DNA of 29,527 nt, taken from the NCBI GenBank assembly GCA_017455225.1, contig JAFTBL010000166.1:1-29527 (forward strand), read 5' to 3'. The notes beneath the pieces were generated by a model. That model did not search any database. It had not been told where the DNA came from and saw nothing but the letters and a program-made list of their open reading frames with translations. Source of the DNA: Oscillospiraceae bacterium. GTDB lineage: Bacteria; Bacillota_A; Clostridia; Oscillospirales; Oscillospiraceae. Every line of letters starts with the position of its first letter. The stretch's first letter is position 1. This document shows, piece after piece, positions 1-10,100 of this stretch. The position numbers and the translations under genes were made by a program.

Positions 1-764
1 TGCTGGCCGCCGGCGCCGCTGGAGCGGCAGGCCTGCATTTCAATGTCCTCCGGGCGAATCTCGATGTCGCTGTCGTCGGGCAGCTCCGGCATGACCTCCA
101 GCGCAGCAAAGGAGGTCTGGCGCCGGGCATTGGCGTCAAAGGGACTGACCCGCACCAGCCGGTGCACGCCGTTTTCACTTTTCAGATATCCGTAGGCGTT
201 CTCGCCCTCGATGAGGATGGTGGCGGACTTGATGCCGGCCTCGTCGCCCGCCTCGTAGTCCATCAGCTGGTAGGTGTAACCGTGGCGCTCCGCCCAGCGG
301 GTGTACATGCGGTAGAGCATCTCCGCCCAGTCCTGTGCCTCGGTGCCGCCGGCGCCGGCATGGAAGGTCAAGATGGCGTTGTTGGCGTCATACTCGCCGG
401 ACAGCAGCGCCGCCAGACGGCGCTCCTCGATCTCCTTCTGCAGCGTATCGTACCCGGAGGTCACGTCCTCCAGCAGTGAGGCGTCGTCCTCCTCCTGCCC
501 CATTTCACACAGGGTCAGGCAGTCCTGCCAGTCGCCCACCAGCCGGTCGTGCTTTTTGATCTTGTTCTCCAGCCGCTTGATCTGCTGGGACACCTGCTGG
601 CTCCGCTCCAGGTCGTTCCAGAAGCCGTCGCTCTCCGTTTCCTTCTGTAGCGCGGCCAGCTCCTCCCGGGCCTTGGGGATGCCCAGCGCCTTTTCCAGCT
701 CGCCCAGCGTATCCTCCAGCGCCAGCAGCTTCTGCTTATACTCGTCGTATTCAATAACAGCCAT
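1..764 (-). CDS. prfB: Peptide chain release factor 2, N-terminal 254 residues (cut by window edge)
   Basis: RF2 recognises UGA and UAA in the ribosomal A site and triggers hydrolysis of the peptidyl-tRNA. Reading the minus strand from the ATG at 764-762 gives a continuous frame to the window edge. It has the helical N-terminal domain ending in FWND (residues 48-51) and the RF2-type segment HAGAGGTEAQDWAEMLYRMY, which differs from the RF1 version. The stop-recognition tripeptide SPF is at about 207-209, in the context SPFDANARRQTSF. The catalytic GGQ is at 252-254, right at the edge. These positions match RF2 proteins of about 365 residues, so roughly 110 residues are missing. The start is supported by GGAG six to ten bases upstream and by a promoter 36 bases upstream. 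There is no in-frame TGA and no CTT-TGA slippery site near codons 25-30, so the usual RF2 programmed +1 frameshift appears absent. Transcription is divergent from the giant gene. Confidence 0.95.
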   Translation of the reverse strand, partial: MAVIEYDEYKQKLLALEDTLGELEKALGIPKAREELAALQKETESDGFWNDLERSQQVSQQIKRLENKIKKHDRLVGDWQDCLTLCEMGQEEDDASLLEDVTSGYDTLQKEIEERRLAALLSGEYDANNAILTFHAGAGGTEAQDWAEMLYRMYTRWAERHGYTYQLMDYEAGDEAGIKSATILIEGENAYGYLKSENGVHRLVRVSPFDANARRQTSFAALEVMPELPDDSDIEIRPEDIEMQACRSSGAGGQ

Positions 765-799
765 GTGGATCTCCTATCTCGCAAGTTCTTGTTATTCCT

Positions 800-828
800 A
801 TTATAGCCAAAAAGGAGGCCGGTGTAAA
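800..828 (-). promoter_or_regulatory. Sigma-A-type promoter of prfB
   Basis: On the minus strand there is a -35 box TTTACA (828-823) and a perfect -10 box TATAAT (805-800), separated by exactly 17 bases. Transcription should start near 793, leaving a leader of about 28 bases before the prfB ATG. That is too short to hold an upstream frameshifted reading frame. Confidence 0.88.
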
Positions 829-892
829 GAAGTTTTCTGCCGGGGGATCGGGCGTGTTTACGCAACTGTCACTTGCCTATTTTGAAATTGCC

Positions 893-922
893 TTTACACG
901 AAATGGGCCGCCATGCTATACT
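893..922 (+). promoter_or_regulatory. Extended -10 promoter of the giant dockerin protein gene
   Basis: A -35 box TTTACA (893-898) is followed after 18 bases by TATACT (917-922), with TG one base upstream of the -10 (an extended -10). The start site would be near 929, giving a leader of about 88 bases before the ATG at 1018. I see only a weak hairpin in the leader (about 970-983) and no riboswitch I can name. This promoter and that of prfB are divergent and about 65 bases apart. Confidence 0.72.
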
Positions 923-1007
923 CAACAAAATAAAATTGGAGTTATTATATCATTTTGGCGCCGATCCGGCGGTAATTGCCGCAAAAACGGCGAAAAAACG
1001 GTTTATT

Positions 1008-1013
1008 GAGGTG
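1008..1013 (+). promoter_or_regulatory. Ribosome binding site that sets the giant gene start at 1018
   Basis: GAGGTG lies four bases before the ATG at 1018. A TTG at 976 is in frame, but it would add 14 residues (including RRKNGLLR) in front of an already complete signal peptide and has no good ribosome binding site. The ATG at 1018 is therefore preferred. Confidence 0.75.
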
Positions 1014-1017
1014 CGTT

Positions 1018-1113
1018 ATGGTAAAGGTGAAACGAACGATCGGAAAGGGACTGGCTCTGCTGCTGGCATTGGTGCTGGTGGCGGAGGTGTGCTCGCCGCT
1101 GTCCGTCAGCGCG
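1018..1113 (+). other. Sec signal peptide of the giant protein
   Basis: The basic n-region MVKVKRTIGK is followed by a hydrophobic core rich in Leu, Ala and Val (residues 11-24) and a polar c-region ending VSA before QQP. Signal peptidase I cleavage is expected after Ala32. Cys25 lacks a lipobox context (it is preceded by AEV), so this is not a lipoprotein signal. Confidence 0.88.
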
Positions 1114-4100
1114 CAGCAGCCGGAGGAGGAGCCCCCGGCCTACGGCAGCGAGGACGTGCAGCCCGGCGGCGAGGATGCCGCGAAGCCGGAGAACAACGGG
1201 GAGGAGGACGCCGCCGACCGGCCGGAGGACGAGCCGGAGCTGCCGGAGCCCTCCGTGTCCGCCGAGCCCGTGGTCACCGTTTCCACGCAGCCGGCCTACT
1301 CCTCCTACGAGGAGTCGCCGCGCCTTGACGGGCCCGGCACGCGGGACGGCACCGTGCCGGTATCGGGCGACAGCAACACCCCGCTGACCCCCGACAAGCC
1401 CAAGGACAACACCTCATCCGATCCGGAGACGGATATCGATGAGGACTCTCCCTATGCGCCCAGACTGGCCTTCCAGACCGCCAGCGGACTGTACGCCCGC
1501 TGGGGCGCCAGTGAGCTTGCCAACGAGTATTACCTCACGCCCGACGACGTGGTGACCATCGCTGCCTCCAACGCACCGGAGGGAGCGAAGATCTACTATA
1601 CCGGGCTGAACGCCGCCATCGACGCCTATAAGGCGGATCCCGCCTTCGACTTCACGGCGGAGGACAGCGGCTGGAGCGAATACACGGAACAGGTGGCCGT
1701 GCTTTTCACGGACAACTACGCCCGGGTGGGCGCCGTGATGACCGACGCCTACGGCCGGGCCATCAAGGGCACCTTTATCAGCACCAACTTCTGGGAGCTT
1801 GCCTGCCAGCGGCAGCTGGGGCTGTACGGCGGTGCCGGCAGCTACAACCTCCGCATGACCGACTTTTTGAATCTCTCCGGCGCCACCGCCACCAATATTA
1901 CGCAGACATACTATCTCACCGCTGCGGTGGACGCGGAGGCGGACGAGCCCAGCGAGGCGTGTTATGATTTCGCGCTGGCCGACAGCCAGCCCGGCTATCT
2001 GAACGATCTGCTGGACGAGTGCGCCGGCGCCGTGACCCTGAACTACAAGGGCGTGTGCGTTTATTCCTGCTACGGCGAGACGGTCTACACCTCGCCGGTG
2101 GAGGAGAGAACCTACGACTTCAACCTGACCCCCTCCATCGTATTTTCCAACTGGTACGACGACAGCGAGGCGCTGTTCTATCCCTGCTCGCTGAACGCCC
2201 GGATCGTTTACGGCGGAACGTTTGATACCATTTACTACGGCGTGGGCGAGATCGGCGACACCCGTTCCACCTACGGTTGGGAGTATTCCTGGGGTACCAT
2301 CGACATCGACGGCGACATCAACGCCGGCGATGTGGCGCTCTATGCCATTTTGTATGACAGCACCAACGACGAGTGCTATACGGACGAAAACGGCGACCTC
2401 ATCATCTTTGAAAAGCCGCTGACCCGCGTGGGCGACACTGTCATTGCCGGCAATGGGCAGGGCGGTGACACTGCCAGCACCAGGATCACGCTGGAGAGCG
2501 CGGGCGTTCCGCAGGGATATACCGCGGAGATCTACTACACGCTGGACGGCAGGGATCCCACGTACTACGGCACGCTCTATACCGGCCCTATCAGCACGGC
2601 CGGGTATGAAAAGGGCGACGTGATCACCGTCAAGGCCTATTCATACGTTTACAATGACAGCAACAGCATCAGCGGCACGGTGGCCCAGCGGGAGATCACC
2701 GTCACCGACTCCGCCCCGGCCATCTCCGTTTCGGAGGGCACCGTCACCATTTCGGCCGATGGCGTCATTTACTATACGCTGGACGGCAGCGATCCCGCTT
2801 CCTCCGGCTCCAGAGCGGAGTATACCGGCCCGCTGTCCCTGGGCGGGCTGAACCGGCTCGTCCGGGCGGTCGCCTATAATGAGGGCAGCTATTCCGCCGT
2901 GTCCGAGACCGTGGCCGACGGCGGCGGCTATGCGCTGGGCGCGCCGGCCCTGCCGTATACCTCGGGCGGGCCCATCAGCTTCTGCGTGAGCAATCTGCCC
3001 GGCAAAAACGGCGGCAGCGTAGACATTCCCCAGCGCGTCACCTTCACCTTGACCGAGCCGGGTCTCATCTCCTTCGACATGCGCAGCCAAAACGCGGAGG
3101 CGGGCGGCTACGCCGGGTATACGATCAACTATCCCTCGCTGCAAAGCGCCGACGGCAGCCTTTCCGTCAGCTTTGAGCGGTACGACGCGGGCGGGTACAC
3201 GCATTATTACAGCAACACCCTTCTCCCGGCCGGCGACTATACGCTGCTCATCCGCGCCGACCAGAACTGCCTGTTCAACGTGGAGCTCGGCAGCATCAGC
3301 ATCGACAGCGGCGACAAGGTGTTCTTCTCCGGCGCCACCAGCGACATGGGGGAGAAGTACATTTCCGACCGCGGGTTCTATCTCTACCTTGGCACGGTCA
3401 GGGACAACGCCGTCGTTTACTACAACTATACCACTGACGGCTCCGTTCCCGCCGATCCCACCCTGGAAAGCGCCTCGGCCCGCCCGGGCAGCTACGTTTT
3501 GTACGTGGGGGCCGAGAAGCCCCGCGTCAGGATCAAGGCCGCGGTGTACGACGCGGAGACCGGCGCCTTCGGACGGGTGTATTCCGGCTTCTACGCCTAT
3601 GCGGGCAAGTTTGACATCTACGCCGTTGACGGCGCCGGCAGCCGCACCATGGTGGGCTGGGACAACATCAACGGGAAAGATTACGACGTGATCTATGACA
3701 AGAGCGGCAGACTGTACGTCGACCTGCCGGGTCTTGCCGAGCTGTTCCCCGGCTCCCAGATCGACGTTGCGTATTACTATATCCCCAACGATTATCACGC
3801 CCGGGTCTTCGACGACAACGGAACGCTGAACGCCGCCGCCGGCGCCTGCCTGCCCGGCAGCGTCACGCTGGCGGATATCGCCGCGCGCTCCGGCGTGGAC
3901 GATTACGGCAAATACTGGGGCTTTTACGTAAGAGCCGGCGCCCGGGTCACCGTGGACGGACAGGTCTACTATTTCACCTCCGACAACTCGGGCTATCTCT
4001 ATAGCATGCCGGCGCTGCCGGAGGTGTCGGTGGACGGCTCCGCAGTGACCCTTACCACCGCTTCTGAAGGCGCGAAGCTCTACTATTCGCTCAGCTACAG

Positions 4101-7100
4101 TCCGAGCATCAACTACCCGGACAGCAATTTGACCGAGTACACGGGGCCGTTCTCCTTTGACCGCAACCTGACGCTGACCGCCGTTGCGGTATGGGCGGGC
4201 AGCCGCGGCGGGCTTTACAGCGGCATTTCCAGCCGCGGGATGCAGTTCGTGGCCTCCGAAGCGGTGGAGTCCTTCGAGGTGCCTTCGCTGACCGCCGCGG
4301 GGCAGTTTTCCGAGGAATACTATATCCCGATCGTTGCGGGCGAGATGACCCAGTCGGTGGACGTGACCGTGCCGGAGGGCAGCAAGTATCAGCTGCAGTA
4401 CGTGCGGACGATCAACCAGAACGGCTTCAACTCCCAGTGCCAGGCGTATATCTCCCTTGAAAAGAAGGTGGACGGCGCCTACGTCACCGAGGACGCGTAC
4501 TGGTACAACGTCCCCTATGCCGACGGGCTGTGGTACGACGACGCCCCGTTCCTCACGGCGGGCGAATGGCGCCTCACGTTCCGGGCGACGCCTGATTCCG
4601 CCGCCGGCGAGAAGGCCATCGTGTACCTGTATTTCCGCCGCGAGAACAACGCGGAGGATTATACCTATCCCCGCCTGAGCGGACTGCAGGTCACGCCGCA
4701 GATCTACGGCATGGAGATCGACGCCGGAAGCATCACCGTGCCCGATCAGACCGTGGAGGAGCTGTACACCTATATTACCGTCAACAAGGGCAAGACCGCG
4801 GCGGACATCACCGGCTCGGCCGGCGCCACGGCGGCAGACGCCAAGGCGGTGATCAAGGCCTATCTGACGGACAACGCCAATTACGATTACATCTCGCTCT
4901 GGCGCCGTCCCCGCAACAGCTCCGGCTTCACCAAGCTGGTGGATATCCGCGCGGACAGCGGCTGGCAGTACACGGATCCCAGCGACAATCTGGAGGCCGA
5001 CACCGAGTACGTGTACATAGCGGAGATATATCCCCGCTCCGAATGGGGCAAGTGGACCTACGGCGTCTTTGACCGCCACGGCAACACCGGCTGGTTCCGC
5101 ACGGAACTGTCCACGCCGCTGTACGTGCTGCCCGAGGACGAGGAGGCGCCGGTGATCACGGCGTTCTACTTCCGCCAGCCGGGCGATCTGGAGGCGGAGA
5201 AGATCTCCAACGCCTGCACGGTGTTCGCCGAGTCCTCCGACAACCAGCGCGTCAGATCGTATCGGCTGGAATACAAGCTGTCCTCCGGGGACGACGGCGC
5301 TTACGTGTACATCGCCGCCTACGACGTGGCGACCAAGAATTATTCGTATTACAAGTCGCTTCGTTACGTTACGCTGGTGGCCGGGAACGAATATACCTTC
5401 CGCTATACCGTCACGGACGCCAACGGCAATACCGCCTCGGCGACCTTTACGGCCGTGGCGGAGGAAATGCCCGCCCCGCAGGACTTCACCGTGGAGCAGG
5501 ATTCCTCCAGCGTGGTGCTGCGCTGGACACCCAAGAAGGACTACCGATTTGATTTCCAGTTCATCGACGAGAGCGGCAGCTCCATCAAATGGACGAGTAC
5601 GTACTATTACGACAACACCTCTCCCGAGAACGGAAATCTGAGAGTCTATATCGACCCCGTCAAGTATCCCACCTTTACCATCCGGCAGCGCCAGATCGCC
5701 ACCGGCAAATACGACGCCGAGCCGGAGAGCGTGTACAAGTACGGCTGCTCCGCGGGCGCGGACGACGAGGCGCCGGTCATCACGGATATCCGGCCCTACG
5801 ACTCCAGCAGAGGCGGGTACAGCAACAGACAGACCAACGTTTATGCTCGGGACGACGGACGGCTGTACAGCCTGGAGATTGCCTACTACACCCGTTCGGG
5901 CGAGGAGGGCAGCTACGTCTACACGCCTGCGGCAGGGTTCCCTGCGGCGGCCACGTATTACTATTCCACGGCGGACGTGCCGTTCAACAACGGCATGTGG
6001 TTCCGGGCGCATTACGACACCCGCGACGTTCAGCCCGGCACCTATTTTGCCGGCGTGCGCGCCACGGACACGGCGGGCAACACCTCGGCGTGGCAATACG
6101 CGCAGTTTACCGTGAACGCCAACGACGTCACGAGGACGCCTATGCCGGCGCTGCAGGTGACGGCGGACAGTGACCGCTTCCGCATCGAGCCGTTCACGCC
6201 CTATTTTGACGCGCTGACCAGAGAGCGGATCTGTGAGTCCTTCATCTCCTACTGGGGGAGCAATACGCTCACCGCGGAGATGATAAACGATTTCCTCGAC
6301 CATATTCTGGACTACGCCAAGGTCGAGTATTGGTATATCCGCAGCAACGGTGATTACGACACAAATATCACCGAGTATATGAAGGACGGCGTGCTTACCT
6401 ACGAGTTCTCCAACGGGAACAAGCTGCCGCTTGCCGGCAACCTGTGGTACAATTCCCCGGCGCCGGACCGGTATTACAGCTTCTACGTCCGGCTGGTCAA
6501 GGATCCCTCCAAGGAGATGGCCAACTGGCAGAGCGATATGTTTGACGGCAGCGATATCATCTGGGTCACAACGCTGCCTACAGCGCCCGTCAAGCTGCTT
6601 TCCGACGCCGCCGCGCCGCAGGTCAGCAACGTCATCAACACCTCCGGCGCCAGCAACGTGGACAACTCCTCCGTGGTGTCCGTCAACGTGACCGACGATC
6701 AGCTGCTGAAGGAAGTGGTGATCGAGTACCGGGTCAACGGCGGCAGCTGGCTCCGGAGCGATACCAGCGACTATTATTATAACGGCGGTCTGACCCTGAG
6801 CGAGTACGACGCAGAGCAGGTGTCCGCCATCACCGCCGCCATCAAGATCAGCCGCACGCGCTACAACAATAACGGCGATTACAACACGGACTACCGGAGC
6901 TTTGAGCTGAAAAACGGCGACGTCATCGAGATCGCCGCCTACGCCGTGGACGCCCACGGCAACAAGTCCCTTGTAAAGACCGCCGCCTATACCTATCTTA
7001 AAATAGACCCGCCTGCGGGTCTTGCCGTCGTGCCCGGAAACGCCGGCGCCGCGGTCAGCTGGAACAAGGTGGAGCTGCCCGAAAGCGTTCTGGCCGGCAC

Positions 7101-10100
7101 GCCCGAATACGGCTACCGGGTCTATGCCTACAAGATGGGCGACGACCGCTACGCCTTCTCCGAAACGGACGTTTTGCCCGGCGTCACCTCCGTCTTCATC
7201 CCGCTGGACGTGTCCAAGTACACGGGCGCATACTACTTCAAGGTCTGCGTGCTGACGTCCACCGGCGGTCTGGGCGACCAGACGGCGCCCTCTGCCGACG
7301 TTACGCCCTCTGCCGACGTCACGCCGCCCACCGGGACCTTTGACGGCAGCGGTACCACCGCCCTCGCGGGCACCAACACTGGCGGCAAGATCAATTTCCG
7401 GGTGGACGCGCGGGACAACAACTACATCAAAACGCTGGAAGTGGCCGTGATCGGCGCTGACGGCAGCGTGTACGCCGCGTGGAGCTATGACGTGACCGAC
7501 ACGAGCAACTACTACTGGGGCTACTATTACAATTACTATAACAACATCATCGGCGCCGCCTGCGGCGAGTCCGCCACCATCAACACGCTGGATCTGGGCG
7601 ATTTAGCGGGGGCGGCGGCGCTGACGGACGAGGGCGGCAGACGGTATATCCCGGACGGCGCTTACCGCCTTACCCTTGCCGTCACCGACTTCTTCGGCCT
7701 GACCTGCTATGATGAGATCCCCATCACGGTGGACAACTCCGCCCCCGACATCAGCACCGGCTCCGTCGGCGCCGCCGCTGCCGTCAAGGGCCCCGACGCC
7801 CGGTACAGCTATGAGCGGCTGGTGGCGGCGGTGGATTGGTCGATCCCGGAGATCGGGGAGGCGCTGAGCGCCGTGGAGGTGCGACGGTACGAGTTCTCCG
7901 AGCTGCAGACCGCCCAGACCCTCCTCACCGATCTGGCTGCCAATGCGGAGCGGTATTACTACAGCGTGATCTCCACCGATCCGGCGGCCCGGAACGTGGA
8001 AAACGGCATTTCCTCCGGCCGGTACTACGTCTACGTGGTCAGCGCCGTGGATATGGCGGGCAACCGCAGCGAATATCTCGCCAGCCAGATCCTGTTTGGC
8101 GGCGTGCCGAAGTACGAGCTCACCGTCCGGGTGAACGGCGCGGCAGAGTTCAGCGACATCAAGCTGGGCGACAAGCTCACGTTCACGGCCGTCTCGCCTG
8201 CGGCGGGACAGGGTGTGACGCTGCGGCTTTACCGGGTGGTGGACAACTACCGCCGCTGGTTCGCCGACGGCAGGTTCGGCGCCGACGGCACGGCCACCGT
8301 GGAGTATACGATCCCCGCCACCGACTCCGGCTGGCTGGGCACTCAGCAGTTCTATGCCGAATATTACGGCAACGCCAATTTCGGCAGCAACACCGCGGCG
8401 CTGGAGATCGGCTTGAAGCTCTTCAGCCCCGAATACGTCACCGCCTCCTCCGAGGTGGGCAAGGTCAGCGTCCGCTGGGGCAGCGTTGCCAACAGCGAAA
8501 CCTATCGCCTCTACCGCAGCACGACTGTGGAGGGCATCGTCAGCGCAGACAATCTGGTGGCTGAGACCACGTCCCGCTCCTACAGCGACATTCTGGCCTC
8601 CGTGGGCACCGGGTATTACTACGCGGTGGTGGCGCTGGCCACCGTCGCCGGGCAAAGCGTCGTCAGCGAGGCCGCCGTCACCGGGAACGCCGTCTCCATG
8701 ATCCGGGACGACTCGGCGCCGTCGCTGAGCGCCGTCACCCCGCAGGAGGGGGCCCGCGTTTCCACCACTCAGACCTTCGGCATCAGGGCGTACGACAACG
8801 TAAAGGTGTCGTCCGTGGTGGTGGAGTGGAAGAGCTATGACGATGTGAACGCCCAGTTTGCCGAGCTTTACAGCGGCAGCTTCAACGGCACTGACGTTAC
8901 GGTGGATCTGTCCAAGGTGCGCGCCGGCGCTTCCCAGAACATTTTCGTCCGCTTCCGGGTTCTTGACCCCACAGGCAACAAGAGCGAGTGGCGCACCAAC
9001 GTGTACGCCGTCGGCGACACGCTCTCGGCGCCCGCGGCGCTGATCGCCGAGCCGGGCGAGCGCAAGATCGCGCTGGGCTGGCAGTCGGTGCTGAGGCTGG
9101 ACGTCACCGGCTACCGCATTTACAGGGCCCAGGGCAGCGGTGCCTATGAGCTGCTGGCGGACGTTTCCTCCGCCGACGGCGTATACGTGGACGACGAGCT
9201 GGATCCTACTGTGACGTACCGCTATAAGGTGTGCGCCCTTGCCGGTGAAGAGGAGGGAGCCTTCTCCAATGAGGTCACCGCCCTCCCCGGCGAGCAGAAG
9301 ACGCCGCCCACCGTCATCTATCTCGATCCGCTGCGCGCTTCCAGCTTCAACGGCGACCTGACACTGACCGCCGTGGCCTCAGACCGGATCGCCATCAAGC
9401 GATTCACTGTTGAATACGCCTATATCGGCACCTCCTCCAACGTGGAGCCCAGCGAGGATCTGACGTGGCACAGCGCCGCTGTGATCACGGAGGGCATTCA
9501 GCGCGTCGAGGTGGACGATACCATGCTGGCCGGCGTGGGACACAGCGCGTTCCAGGCGGTCACGACCATCGATTTCTCGGCCCTTGCCGGACTGCAGGAG
9601 GGGGCCTGGTTTGCCGTGCGCGTGAAGGCGGAGAACAACGGCGGCGCGGAGCACGCCTCGTCCTGGTACTATGCAAAATACAAGTACGATTCCGTCCCGC
9701 CTGAGTCGCCCCGTGATGTGAAGGCGGCGGACGCCATGAGCGGCGGCTGCGTTACCATCAGCTTCACCGCCTCCGGAAGCGACGTGTACTACACCCGCAT
9801 CCTGCGCTCCACCGACCCGGACGCAGATCCCGCCGCCCTTGAAAGTGTGGGCGAAACCGCGTCCGGCAGCTTCTCGGATACGGGGCTTACCGACGGCGTG
9901 CGCTACTATTACTGGCTGGCCTGCGTGGACAGAGCCGGCAACATCTCCGCGCCTGCGGGGCCTGTCAGCGCCGTGCCCACGTCGGTCTTCTCCCTTGAGT
10001 TCAAGTCAGTCATGACGGACGTGGCGGTGCCCACGGCCGACCAGCCGATGAAGATCACCGTCAACTTCACCAACACCGGCCCGGCCAAGGCGGCCGGCAC

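Noticed and set aside
162..885. Plus-strand open frames over prfB (162-479, 343-885)
   Set aside because: They are antisense to the clear RF2 reading frame, which carries SPF and GGQ motifs; the products have no recognisable pattern.
976..1017. Upstream TTG start for the giant protein
   Set aside because: It would put 14 extra residues before a complete signal peptide and lacks a ribosome binding site. The ATG at 1018 has GAGGTG four bases upstream.
1081..1100. Possible lipobox at Cys25 of the giant protein
   Set aside because: The residues before Cys are AEV, not L-A/S-G/A. An A-x-A-like site (VSA) seven residues later fits signal peptidase I.
873..1328. Plus-strand open frame overlapping the start of the giant gene
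   Set aside because: It lies out of frame with the well-supported gene, gives an Arg/Gly/Ala-rich product, and overlaps the promoter.
2641..6957. Long minus-strand open frames opposite the giant gene (also 10006-15150, 15679-18027, 18103-20622 and 21112-26544)
   Set aside because: Their products are low-complexity (His, Gly, Val, Arg-rich) with no domains or ribosome binding sites. They arise because GC-rich codons leave few stops on the opposite strand.
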